64,000 nt of DNA, from NCBI RefSeq assembly GCF_022234545.1, contig NZ_JAIEUI010000010.1:62001-126000 (forward strand). Reading direction: 5' to 3'. Positions 25,835 to 34,076 of the stretch are shown here, one piece after another. Each line of letters opens with the position of its first letter. Position 1 is the stretch's first letter. Made by a program: the position numbers and the translations under genes. Below the pieces are notes generated by a model. It searched no databases. It saw only the letters and a list, made by a program, of their open reading frames with translations, and had not been told where the DNA came from. This DNA comes from Paenibacillus piscarius. Lineage in GTDB: Bacteria > Bacillota > Bacilli > Paenibacillales > Paenibacillaceae.

Positions 25835-26758
25835 CTATCCGTCTTTGCGGTCTGTGACTTTGAATTGTATCACGGCGATCAGCAGCATGATGATACAGAA
25901 GATCATGGATTGCGCTGCGGCCATGCCGAACATGTCCTTCTTGAACCCGGTGACATAGATATAGCGGATCATCGTATTCGTAGAATCGCCCGGCCCGCCG
26001 CCGGTCATAATCTGCACCTGGCCGAACAGCTTGAGACAGTTGATAATCTGATAAAAGATCTGGATCTTCATCACACTCGATAATCCCGGCAGGGTAATGC
26101 TCCAGAACCGCTGCCATGCGTTCGCACCGTCAATCTTTGCCGCTTCATAATGGTCTGTGGGAATCTCCTGCAGACCGGCCAGGAACAGGACCATGACGAA
26201 CCCGACACTCCACCAGTCCGTCGCCAGCGTAATCGCCCACCACACGAACCGGTGATCCGTAAGCCAGTTAATGTCCGCGTTGATGCCAAGCATATGTAAG
26301 GCTGCATTCACCGGACCGTTCTTCGCATCCAGCAGCCGCAGCCAGATGAAGCTGACTACCGAGACGGACAGGACATACGGCAGGAAGAATACCGAGCGGA
26401 TCACGGTCCGCAGCCAGATTCGCTGATTGATGATCAGTGCCAGCAGCAGCCCTAGAATAATTACCGTAGGTGCGCAGAGCAGTACGAAATAGAATGAGTT
26501 CCACAGATAGGCATAGAAATCTGAATTCGTCAGAATTTTCGTATAATTCGCCAGAGCCACATATTTCTGCATCCCTTGAATGCCCCACACATGCAGGCTC
26601 ATCCAGGCTCCGCGGATCACCGGCCACAGATAGAACACCGTGAACGGGATCAGGAACGGGATCAGGTACAGAATAGCCTTCAGTTCAGTCAGCAGGTGTA
26701 TAGGCTCTGATCTGCGAAGGGTCGCAGCCGCCTTGTTCTCACTCAAGCTCCGCTCCAT
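25835..26758 (-). CDS. Sugar ABC transporter permease (CUT1, MalF-like)
   Basis: This 307-residue protein has a cytoplasmic N-terminus of about 25 residues followed by six helices, the first at LIPFLIPFTVFYLWPVIRGA. The EAA loop is HYEAAKIDGANAWQRFWSIT followed by LPGLSSVM. It pairs with the MalG-like permease encoded 15 bases downstream to form the membrane channel for an oligosaccharide. It follows the binding protein gene by 92 bases. Confidence 0.93.
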   Translation of the reverse strand: MERSLSENKAAATLRRSEPIHLLTELKAILYLIPFLIPFTVFYLWPVIRGAWMSLHVWGIQGMQKYVALANYTKILTNSDFYAYLWNSFYFVLLCAPTVIILGLLLALIINQRIWLRTVIRSVFFLPYVLSVSVVSFIWLRLLDAKNGPVNAALHMLGINADINWLTDHRFVWWAITLATDWWSVGFVMVLFLAGLQEIPTDHYEAAKIDGANAWQRFWSITLPGLSSVMKIQIFYQIINCLKLFGQVQIMTGGGPGDSTNTMIRYIYVTGFKKDMFGMAAAQSMIFCIIMLLIAVIQFKVTDRKDG

Positions 26759-26850
26759 TATTGTCTCTCTCCTTCAGTTGAAATCATATACAGGCCGGAG
26801 CGGGATCTCCTCCTCATACGGGAATATGCTCTCCGCTCCGGCCGGCAATT

Positions 26851-28161
26851 CTAGTTCTCCAACACCTCGTTAATCTGTTTCTCCAGCTTGGCCAGGCCAT
26901 CCTCCGGCGTCTCGCTGCCGAAAATAATGTTCTGCAGCCCTTCGGACACGGTGGTGATAATCGTCGTATATTTATCGGTCGGCGGCGCGAACTTCACGGT
27001 CTTCTGCGCCTCGATGAATTCGCTGCGGTAAGGCAGGCTCTTGTAGGCATCGCTCTCAGTGATCTTGCTGTTCGCCGGCACATGGCCCGCCTGGCCCCAG
27101 ATCTCCCCGCCAACTTCGGAGAAATACTTCATGAACTTGGCTGCAGCTTCCTGCTTCTCTGGCGTCACGTAAGACGGGATAACCAGCGTATGGGAGCTGC
27201 CCCAGTGCGTCTGGCTTCCGAAGATCGGAGGCAGCGGCATAGCGCCGATGTTCAGCGATTCATCTCCCAGCAGCAGCCCCGCTTCCCAGACACCGCCGAA
27301 CCAGAAGGCGGCTTTGCCGTTATGGAACGTATCCCACGGCGTCTTGTCATTGAGATCGGCATATTTTTTATTGAAGACATCCATATAGAAGTTCAGCACT
27401 TCCAGCGCCTGCGGGTTGTTGATGCTCGCCTTGGTCATCTCCGGGTTCAGCAGATCACCGCCCGCTTCATAATACAGATTGAGGAACGGCTCCTGGAAAT
27501 ACGGGGTGTTCACCGCCATCGCCTGGACATCCGGCACCTTGGCCTGAATCTCGGAGAGCGTCTTCTCGAAGCCTGCCGGGCTCATATCGTCCAGCTTGGG
27601 CGTACCGTCCTCGTTCAGCAGGTTAGCTTTCTCCAGAATGCTCTTGTTGTAATAAAACATGTGGAAGTGGGTATCCAGCGGAACTGCGTAAGGCTTGCCG
27701 TCATAGGATACGCTTTTGATATTGGAGTCCGAGATCTGCGTCAGGTCGAATCCAACCTTGGAGGCCAGCTCATCCACCGGCACAATCTGCTGGGCCTTCA
27801 CGAACGGCGAGATCCGCTCCACGTGGGCGACTGCGACATCCGGGCCTTTGGAGGAAGACAGCGCCGTGCCAAGCTTTGCATAATACTCATTGGATTCCAG
27901 GCGCAGCTGCTTCACCTTGACCTCCTGCTGCGAGTCGTTGAACCCCTTGATAATCTGGTCCACGAACTCCCCTTCCCCGCCGCCGAACATATTCCAGAAG
28001 GAGATCTCCACCGGACTGCCACTTGCGCTCTCCGTTGCTGCCGGCCCGTCCGATGCCTTGGCCCCTCCGTTCTCTGTATTTCCGGAAGAGCATCCCTGCA
28101 GGACCAGCGCCAGTGTCAGCCCGGCCGTTACCACACCTGTTAAGCTTTGTTTCATCCTCAT
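26851..28161 (-). CDS. Extracellular sugar-binding lipoprotein (main copy)
   Basis: I start the gene at the ATG at 28159-28161, 8 bases after an AGAGGG site; a longer frame back to 28263 lacks one. The 436-residue protein begins MRMKQSLTGVVTAG and has lipobox LVLQGC (Cys24), a linker rich in S, G, A and E, then a family 1 solute-binding fold (ISFWNMFGGGEGEFVDQII, NTPWDTFHNGKAAFWFGGVW). It is first in the run binding protein, two permeases, kinase, regulator. The binding protein at 16958-18280 is a close paralogue. The sugar is unknown; the neighbouring glycosidases suggest a plant-type oligosaccharide. Confidence 0.93.
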   Translation of the reverse strand: MRMKQSLTGVVTAGLTLALVLQGCSSGNTENGGAKASDGPAATESASGSPVEISFWNMFGGGEGEFVDQIIKGFNDSQQEVKVKQLRLESNEYYAKLGTALSSSKGPDVAVAHVERISPFVKAQQIVPVDELASKVGFDLTQISDSNIKSVSYDGKPYAVPLDTHFHMFYYNKSILEKANLLNEDGTPKLDDMSPAGFEKTLSEIQAKVPDVQAMAVNTPYFQEPFLNLYYEAGGDLLNPEMTKASINNPQALEVLNFYMDVFNKKYADLNDKTPWDTFHNGKAAFWFGGVWEAGLLLGDESLNIGAMPLPPIFGSQTHWGSSHTLVIPSYVTPEKQEAAAKFMKYFSEVGGEIWGQAGHVPANSKITESDAYKSLPYRSEFIEAQKTVKFAPPTDKYTTIITTVSEGLQNIIFGSETPEDGLAKLEKQINEVLEN

Positions 28162-28215
28162 CTGTACAACCCTCTTCTCCGTAAAGTTTGTGCAATGAAA
28201 GCCGTAACGACTTGA

Positions 28216-28229
28216 TGTAAGGGCTTTCT
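28216..28229 (-). promoter_or_regulatory. cre-like site upstream of the sugar-binding protein gene
   Basis: The minus strand reads AGAAAGCCCTTACA, close to the CcpA cre form TGAAAGCGCTTACA (two mismatches). A related sequence precedes the glycosidase gene at 30125-30138. It also falls in a 7-bp inverted repeat, GAAAGCC/GGCTTTC (28197-28203 and 28222-28228), so a different regulator is possible. Confidence 0.4.
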
Positions 28230-28389
28230 TATCTCTAACTCTACAGTGAACACCGCCAGGCATGAACCGACAAACCGCCGCTCCTTGGTGAACAAACGAC
28301 AGAAGTTAATCCGGCCGGAAGCGCTGACAGGTAGACGATCTTACGCAGGGTGGAGAATCGACAGATGATGAATCAGGGCCTTTGAACAT

Positions 28390-28416
28390 CAAAAGGGACC
28401 CCTTAAAGAGGCCCCC
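28390..28416 (-). terminator. Terminator after the sialidase-fold glycosidase gene
   Basis: On the minus strand GGGGCCTC and GGGGTCCC pair through G-C and G-T pairs around TTTAA, and TTTT follows. It lies about a dozen bases after the stop codon. Confidence 0.65.
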
Positions 28417-28428
28417 GTGAAATAGCGC

Positions 28429-30072
28429 TTAATTCACTGTGAAATTGTCAAAGCTGACGCTGTTGCCGAAGCCGCCGCGCACCCCAACTGTGCCTGAAGT
28501 AAAGACGGCATCATTCTTATCAATCTTGGGCACCGTCATATCTCCGACATAGACCTTGATGTTGCCGTTATTAACCACAACCTTCATGTGGTACCAGGTG
28601 TTCACGGCAATAGGGGTATTTACGGTCTGGAGAGAGGTCCAGTTATTATTGAACCGTCCAAGCCACACCTCACCGGCAGAGTCAATCCCTGCTGCGTAAC
28701 CCTTTTGCGTATCAGCCCCGGTTCCCGGACCAGTCACATTGAAGAGGAGACTGCCCTGGCCAGCATTATTTAGCCGGATGTCTCCCTCCAGCGTATAATT
28801 CATTTTGGAAGGATACGGGGTGAGCAGCGATTTGTCAGCATTCACAGAATTCAGGTTATAGGTGCCGCCGTTCACAGCCCACGACCCGCCATAACGGGCC
28901 CACCCGTTGTCATTCGCCGAGAAATCATTGCTGTACGCGCCGCTAAGTGTTCCGAACCGCACCTGGACATTATGCCCGCCGACACTCCGGTCTACCGAAT
29001 CCACGAAGGCGATCTCATTCGCGCCCGTCTGATACATTGCGGTCCACCATGAATTGCCGAAGGCTGGAATATCATTGTCCACCCAAGTGTTTCCGTAATC
29101 GTTGCTCAGGGAGAGCACATTGGAATTGGAGCTGAGCAGCAGCCGTCCGTCCGCCAGCGACAGGATATAAGGCCCGCCCTGCTGGTTAGACTGTACCTGA
29201 GTGCCGATGCCGCTGGTCCAGGTTTTGCCGTCCGCACTTTTTTTGGTGAAAATTCTGCAGCTCTGTGTCCCGCACACCTCAAAAGCTACAATATACTGCC
29301 CGTTCGCCATCTTGGTCCAGACCGGCATCCCCGGGCGTGCACCAGAATTAGACGGATCCCAGGCTACGTAAATCTCATTGCCCCAGCTCGCTCCCCCGTT
29401 GGTGGAGATCTTCTGGGAGATAATCTGGCTGTAGGACGGATTCTCCGTCACATGCTTCTCGCTTGCGTACATCACACCGACTGAACCGTCATTCAGGAGC
29501 TGCATATGCGGCTCGTACACGCCTTTGTCGGGATTCCCCAGCGCGCCGGGAGCGCCGTTATTCTCGTCGATGGTGCTGAGATAACTCCAGTTCGCGCCTC
29601 CGTTCACGCTCTTATACACTCTGAGCTTGTACGATTCCTGCCAGCGGACAGAGCGCATCGCCAGCAGCAGGTCGCCGTTCGGGAGCTGCAAAAGCTGCCC
29701 GTTGTCCAGGTCGCGCCCATCCTCCCACAGGGTGGACATCAGGGACCAGGTGCGGCAGTTGTCGGTGCTGCGGAACACCTGCAGCCGGGTGCCGCCCCAG
29801 GACACCTTGGTATAGCCGTTGTTGTCGTAGATAGCGGCCACCGCCAGCCAGTCCCCGTTCGCCAGCTTGATCATCCGGGCATATTCGGAGCCGAAGGTTC
29901 CGGGTCTTAAGCCCCGGGCATCGGGACCCGCATCGGTGAAGGTGTTAATGTTCGTGATGGTGGAGGTGGTCCCCCAGACCACCGGGCCATTCGCGGCATA
30001 CACCGGGATGGCGGCAAAGATCAGCAGCAGACTCAGGGAAGCGGACAGCGAGACGAACCATTTTTTGAACAC
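28429..30072 (-). CDS. Secreted sialidase-fold glycoside hydrolase with C-terminal beta-sandwich
   Basis: The 547-residue protein has a Sec signal peptide (cleavage near PVYA-AN), a six-bladed propeller of about 340 residues, and a C-terminal domain of about 170 residues. Five Asp-box-like repeats mark the propeller: FRSTDNCRTW, YKSVNGGANW, KISTNGGASW, KSADGKTW and LSNDYGNTW. The N-terminal ARMIKLANGDWLAVA resembles the start of GH93 exo-arabinanases and related BNR enzymes. The last domain (NDFSANDNGWARYGGSW to FDNFTVN) looks like a laminin G/CBM66-type beta-sandwich. Secretion next to a sugar ABC system suggests it releases a short sugar for import. The exact linkage is not settled by sequence alone; arabinan is my guess. 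Confidence 0.78.
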   Translation of the reverse strand: MFKKWFVSLSASLSLLLIFAAIPVYAANGPVVWGTTSTITNINTFTDAGPDARGLRPGTFGSEYARMIKLANGDWLAVAAIYDNNGYTKVSWGGTRLQVFRSTDNCRTWSLMSTLWEDGRDLDNGQLLQLPNGDLLLAMRSVRWQESYKLRVYKSVNGGANWSYLSTIDENNGAPGALGNPDKGVYEPHMQLLNDGSVGVMYASEKHVTENPSYSQIISQKISTNGGASWGNEIYVAWDPSNSGARPGMPVWTKMANGQYIVAFEVCGTQSCRIFTKKSADGKTWTSGIGTQVQSNQQGGPYILSLADGRLLLSSNSNVLSLSNDYGNTWVDNDIPAFGNSWWTAMYQTGANEIAFVDSVDRSVGGHNVQVRFGTLSGAYSNDFSANDNGWARYGGSWAVNGGTYNLNSVNADKSLLTPYPSKMNYTLEGDIRLNNAGQGSLLFNVTGPGTGADTQKGYAAGIDSAGEVWLGRFNNNWTSLQTVNTPIAVNTWYHMKVVVNNGNIKVYVGDMTVPKIDKNDAVFTSGTVGVRGGFGNSVSFDNFTVN

Positions 30073-30124
30073 AGTAGCCCTCCTCTTAATCTTAAGTGAT
30101 GTAGTCTGTTGACCGCACTTGTAA

Positions 30125-30138
30125 TGTAAGTGCTTTCA
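30125..30138 (-). promoter_or_regulatory. cre-like site upstream of the sialidase-fold glycosidase gene
   Basis: The minus strand reads TGAAAGCACTTACA, one mismatch from the cre form TGAAAGCGCTTACA. It lies about 50 bases before the start codon and suggests carbon catabolite control through CcpA. Confidence 0.5.
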
Positions 30139-30204
30139 CCAAAGATTCTAAACGGCTTCCCCTGGTCATAGAACCGATAAATTACCGCTATTTGGGTTAC
30201 AATG

Positions 30205-31980
30205 TTACGATGACCGTCCCGGCTGCAGGTTGATCTTACGAATCTCTTCCAGCGGAAGCTTCGGTGTGCGATCCTCCATAAGCAGCCCGTTCACTTCCTG
30301 CTGGACATCGGTAATCTGGGTGTAGCAATAGCCGCAGATATAAGGGGTATCCTTGATCGCCTGCGTGATGCTGCGGAACCGCTCGATGAATGCCTCTGTG
30401 CTGCCCACCTGCTCCCCGTACCCCCAGCCCGTGCCGGTGTCGAAGGCAATGCCGCCGAATTCGCTGACCATGACCGGCTGTCCCCGGTATTCATACCCTT
30501 GGGCCATTGCGTATTTCCAATTGTTGAACGATGAACTGCCGCCAAGCACACTGCCGGAGTCGGCATAACGCTCAAGCAGGGCTGCACCGCTCTCTTCATA
30601 ATCATGCAGAGTAATAATGTCGCTGATGGTGTGCTCCCAGCCGTCATTCACAATTACTGGACGGTTCGGGTCCATCGCCTTCGTCAGATGATAGATCGCC
30701 TCTGTGAATTGCTGCTGCCGCTTGTTCGTGTAGACCTGCGGAATCCCCCAGGATTCGTTAAAAGGCACCCAGGTAATCACCGAGGGATGATTATATTGCT
30801 GCCGGACAATCTCTGTCCATTCGTTCGTAAACTGCTCTATCGCCTCATCATTGAACTCGAAGGTCGCTGCCATCTCCGACCAGACCAGCAATCCCTTCAC
30901 ATCACACCAGTACAGGAAGCGGGCATCCTCAATCTTCATATGCTTACGGACTCCGTTGTAGCCCATCGCCAGAATCGCGTCGATATCGGCAATCAGCGCC
31001 TCCTCCGAAGGCGGGGTCAGATGGCTGTCCGGCCAATAACCCTGGTCCAGAATCAGCCTTTGGTACACCGGCGTATTGTTGAGCAGGACCTTGCCCTGTT
31101 CGATGGAGATTTTGCGGAGTCCGAAATAAGAGAAGACCCGGTCAATCACCTGTTCCTTATCGTACAGAATGAACTCCACCTCATACAGCACCGGGGATGC
31201 GGGGGACCAGGACTGGAGCTTCCACGGGCCATTCGCTTCATGCGTCAGTTCAACGTCAAGCTGGAGCGAATGGCGGTCCGCCTGCAGCGAGACCTGCTTG
31301 AAGGTCTTCTCCCCGGTGCTGATCCGCGTCTCCAGCCGGAGATCCGGGTTCGCCCCATGGGTGTTGTATTCAAAGTGGACCGAGCGGTTATCGAGATCCG
31401 GGGTGATTTTGACAGACTTGAGATACGAAGGGGATACACACTCCAGCCACACACTCTGCCAGATTCCCGTCGTCTGCACGTAGAAGCACTCGAAGTTCTC
31501 GTTCACCCAGCGCTGCTTGCCCCGCGGCTGTGTGCAGCTCTGGCTGTCCTCTGCCTTGACCGTCAGCCGGTTGACCGCTCCGGTACCCGTGTTCAGATAA
31601 TCGGTAATATCCAGAGTAAAAGCCGCGTACCCGCCTTGGTGTCCCCCTGCGTAGCTGCCGTTGACCCATACCTTCGCCACATAGTCTACTGCTTGGAAAT
31701 TGAGCAGCAACCGCTTGTTGCCCAAGCTGTCAGGAAGCTGCAGTTCACGCTCATACCAGACATAAGGATGGAATGCAGTCTCACCGATCCCGCTGGCCTC
31801 TGTCTCATACGTGAACGGAACCTGAATTTTCAGATCGCCTTGCAGCGCCTCGTACCACCGGTTCTTCTCCCCCATGTTGTCATCATCATAGCGGAAATCC
31901 CATTCCCCGTTCAGGCTCTGCCAGGCATCACGGACGAACTGCGGCCGCGGGTAATCCTTGATATAGTGCCGGGTAGTCAT
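30205..31980 (-). CDS. Glycoside hydrolase family 2 protein
   Basis: The 591-residue enzyme has the GH2 domain order: an N-terminal sugar-binding beta-sandwich (SLNGEWDFRYDDD, VWYERELQLP), an immunoglobulin-like domain (about 180-290) and a TIM barrel. The acid/base is Glu409 in WVPFNESWG and the nucleophile is Glu507 in VMVSEFGG. No signal peptide is present, so it acts on sugars already inside the cell. It is shorter than beta-galactosidases of the LacZ type. GH2 includes beta-galactosidases, beta-glucuronidases, beta-mannosidases and arabinofuranosidases, and I cannot choose between them. A promoter with an abutting operator lies directly upstream. Confidence 0.9.
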   Translation of the reverse strand: MTTRHYIKDYPRPQFVRDAWQSLNGEWDFRYDDDNMGEKNRWYEALQGDLKIQVPFTYETEASGIGETAFHPYVWYERELQLPDSLGNKRLLLNFQAVDYVAKVWVNGSYAGGHQGGYAAFTLDITDYLNTGTGAVNRLTVKAEDSQSCTQPRGKQRWVNENFECFYVQTTGIWQSVWLECVSPSYLKSVKITPDLDNRSVHFEYNTHGANPDLRLETRISTGEKTFKQVSLQADRHSLQLDVELTHEANGPWKLQSWSPASPVLYEVEFILYDKEQVIDRVFSYFGLRKISIEQGKVLLNNTPVYQRLILDQGYWPDSHLTPPSEEALIADIDAILAMGYNGVRKHMKIEDARFLYWCDVKGLLVWSEMAATFEFNDEAIEQFTNEWTEIVRQQYNHPSVITWVPFNESWGIPQVYTNKRQQQFTEAIYHLTKAMDPNRPVIVNDGWEHTISDIITLHDYEESGAALLERYADSGSVLGGSSSFNNWKYAMAQGYEYRGQPVMVSEFGGIAFDTGTGWGYGEQVGSTEAFIERFRSITQAIKDTPYICGYCYTQITDVQQEVNGLLMEDRTPKLPLEEIRKINLQPGRSS

Positions 31981-32017
31981 TAACTATGCACACTCCTTAT
32001 AAACAATAATTTTGTTT

Positions 32018-32066
32018 TAATACAATAAATATGTATTAATTATTGCAGAAACTGCTCAAATGTCAA
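32018..32066 (-). promoter_or_regulatory. GH2 promoter with palindromic operator next to the -10 box
   Basis: On the minus strand, -35 TTGACA (32061-32066) and -10 AATAAT (32039-32044) are 16 bp apart. Immediately downstream is a perfect inverted repeat, TAATACA-N7-TGTATTA (32018-32038), over the expected transcription start. It lies 38 bp before the GH2 start codon. ArsR/SmtB proteins bind AT-rich dyads of this kind, and the gene upstream encodes an ArsR-headed regulator, so repression by that protein is likely. Confidence 0.7.
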
Positions 32067-32069
32067 TGC

Positions 32070-32103
32070 AAAAAAGAACCGTCGCCATAAGCAGCAGGTT
32101 CTT
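32070..32103 (-). terminator. Terminator of the ArsR-type regulator gene
   Basis: On the minus strand AAGAACC and GGTTCTT form a 7-bp stem followed by six or more T. It ends just before the -35 box of the GH2 promoter, so the regulator and GH2 genes are separate units. Confidence 0.75.
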
Positions 32104-32128
32104 CTTAATAAGCTCTATCTATGTTCTT

Positions 32129-33067
32129 TTATTGCTTCACGCTAAAATAAATCTTCATCACCAGATCCTGCTCATAATCGCCGAATTTCTTGCCGAACAG
32201 GTTCATGCCGCCCTTGTGTCTGGCATCCTCCTTGACGCCCAGCCGCAGATCCACATGGTTCTTCCGGGTGAGGTTCAGCTCCTCCAGCGTCACAGCGGAT
32301 AGCTCCTGATGGTCGATGGTGCTGCGGGTAGAGTCCACGCTCCAGGTCTTCAGCATGCCGAACTGGGTGCCGGAATCGATCCACCAGGCCGGATTCAGCT
32401 TCCCGCGCCGTCCGCCGAAGTCACCCGGTGAGGTCCAGGTGCCCACCTCCACTCCGTTGATCCAGAGCGTAATATCCGACGGCCAGTCATTGGCGTAATT
32501 GGGAGCTTCCGAACAGATCTCCATCGAGAACTGGATCTCTCGGACTTCTGCCCCCGCCGGAATCTCCAGCGGGTACCGGTATTCCAGGTAGCCCTTGCGC
32601 AGCCAGAGTAGCTGGGCCTGTACCCGATCCGGGTGAAAGAAGCCCGCCGGCGAGTCCTCCGTAATAATCGGGCCGGTCTCACTAACCATGCCGCAGGTCG
32701 GCGCTACCTCGCAGGCTGTGAAATTGCCGATCGGCATAGCGATCTCGTAGCATTGCTCGCCCTGGCCTGCCTGGGCCAGGGGCTGCGGGACATTGATGAT
32801 GATCTTGATATCATCATAGATCCGGCTGCAGACCTTCATTGCGCCGCGTGAAGCAGGCAGCAGTTCGGTCACGATTAGTCCTGCCTGCTCCAGCACCTTC
32901 ACATTGGAGGCCGCTGTCGATACCGGGATCTCCAGCGCCTCCGCCAGCTCCGCCACATTCATTCTCCGGCTGTTGAGCAGCGCCAGCATTCTCAGCCTAA
33001 GCTCCGTAGATAACGCATGTGTCACCTTCACCAGCTCATCCGCATGTTCCATGGATAGTTCCAGCAT
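32129..33067 (-). CDS. ArsR-type winged-helix regulator fused to a beta-sandwich domain
   Basis: The ATG at 33065-33067 has GGGG 8 bases upstream; the in-frame GTG at 33076 overlaps that site and is less likely. The 312-residue protein begins with an ArsR-like domain: MEHADELVKVTHALSTELRL, RMLALLNSRRMNVAELAEAL and EIPVSTAASNVKVLEQAGLI. No metal-binding cysteine pair is seen in the recognition helix. From about residue 110 a large beta-rich domain follows, with IQFSMEICSEAPNYAN, DITLWINGVEVGTWTSPGDF and GGRRGKLNPAWW, which looks like a carbohydrate-binding sandwich. I infer a sugar-sensing repressor of the adjacent GH2 gene. Confidence 0.75.
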   Translation of the reverse strand: MLELSMEHADELVKVTHALSTELRLRMLALLNSRRMNVAELAEALEIPVSTAASNVKVLEQAGLIVTELLPASRGAMKVCSRIYDDIKIIINVPQPLAQAGQGEQCYEIAMPIGNFTACEVAPTCGMVSETGPIITEDSPAGFFHPDRVQAQLLWLRKGYLEYRYPLEIPAGAEVREIQFSMEICSEAPNYANDWPSDITLWINGVEVGTWTSPGDFGGRRGKLNPAWWIDSGTQFGMLKTWSVDSTRSTIDHQELSAVTLEELNLTRKNHVDLRLGVKEDARHKGGMNLFGKKFGDYEQDLVMKIYFSVKQ

Positions 33068-33137
33068 ACCAATCACCCCGTCTTGACACAGTATGTAATT
33101 CCAGCCGCCTGGGCAGGATCAATGGACTTCTATCTGC

Positions 33138-33863
33138 TTAGCCCTCCAGCATAACCACCTGATCGCCCAGCCGGACTTCTCCCGGAGTGATAACGGAAGC
33201 GTAGACGCCGAACTGCTGCTTAAGCTCCTTATAGACCGTCTTCAGCAGCGAGCTGTCCCGCTCCAGCGTATCCGGGTCGGTCGTAATCATCACACAGCGC
33301 TCACAATAGCTATCCACTTGCAGCACTGTACTCCCTATCGACAGACGGCGGCCGAGCCACTCTTCCTCTCCGAGCGAGTCCTCACTTACTTCCACTAGGA
33401 AATTGCCCCGGAAGCGGCGCTGGTCTACAGGCTTGCCCCACATCGCCTCCAGCTTCTTCAGGCTCTTGTCCGTTACAAGCAGAATACTGGCTCCGTCAAC
33501 AGAGAGTAGCTGCGGATACTGCGCCTCCGGGTGTGGTGCCTTGAATGCAGACATCGTAATTTCCGTCTTCGTCAGGCTTTGAATTTCCGCCAGCAGCTCC
33601 TGGTTCCAGCCGAACACCCGGCCGTCCTCCGCCGTAACCCGAATCGCCCCCCCGTTATATTCAGCCTGGTAGGACATCATCCGTGGAACCTTCCGGGCAG
33701 TGATGTACTGCGACCAGTCTTTCTTGGTCATATCATAAAAGGAACAATACCGGTCCCCCTCCACTCCATAAGATACAACCTTACAGGACTCCAGTGCCTC
33801 CCCCGCGAAGGATTTAACCGGATAACGGTTAATCGACTTAATCTCACCAACTGTAACTGGCAC
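33138..33863 (-). CDS. MOSC domain protein
   Basis: The 241-residue protein combines an N-terminal beta-barrel (VGEIKSINRYPVKSFAGEAL, GVEGDRYCSFYD) with a MOSC domain. The latter has DQRRFRGNFLVEV, GRRLSIGSTVLQV and the conserved cysteine region YCERCVMITTDP. MOSC domains bind a molybdenum cofactor or carry sulfur, as in YcbX and mARC-type enzymes that reduce N-hydroxylated compounds. The YCERC element at about residues 187-191 holds the cysteine that binds molybdenum in such enzymes. No obvious partner gene is nearby. Confidence 0.87.
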   Translation of the reverse strand: MPVTVGEIKSINRYPVKSFAGEALESCKVVSYGVEGDRYCSFYDMTKKDWSQYITARKVPRMMSYQAEYNGGAIRVTAEDGRVFGWNQELLAEIQSLTKTEITMSAFKAPHPEAQYPQLLSVDGASILLVTDKSLKKLEAMWGKPVDQRRFRGNFLVEVSEDSLGEEEWLGRRLSIGSTVLQVDSYCERCVMITTDPDTLERDSSLLKTVYKELKQQFGVYASVITPGEVRLGDQVVMLEG

Positions 33864-34029
33864 GCCCCCACCTCTTCTGTCTATAATCTGATCTCTCTGC
33901 TGCTTCTACTGCAGCGGCTTTAGCTTCTGAATCTCTTCTTCGGAAAGACCCGTTGCCTCGGCGATAACAGACCGCTCTATATAATACCATTATCGCTGCC
34001 TGTTTTGCGTAAGGCAAGAGCCATACATC

Positions 34030-34060
34030 AAAATAGAAAAGGACAGCCCGAAGGCCATCC
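34030..34060 (-). terminator. Terminator of the Bce-type operon
   Basis: An 8-bp stem (GGATGGCC/GGCTGTCC, with wobble pairs) closes a stable TTCG loop and is followed by TTTTCTATTTT on the minus strand. It lies 16 bases after the permease stop. Confidence 0.85.
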
Positions 34061-34076
34061 ACTTTACCTCATCTAT

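Noticed and set aside
27082..28143. Plus-strand open frame (353 codons) antisense to the binding protein gene
   Set aside because: Low-complexity R/H/Q/L-rich product, no start signal; shadow of the real gene.
30604..31983. Plus-strand open frame (459 codons) antisense to the GH2 gene
   Set aside because: The product has no recognisable domain, and the opposite strand encodes both GH2 catalytic glutamates.
33844..34062. Small minus-strand open frame between the MOSC and Bce genes
   Set aside because: It overlaps the operon terminator and the start of the MOSC gene, and its translation has no features.
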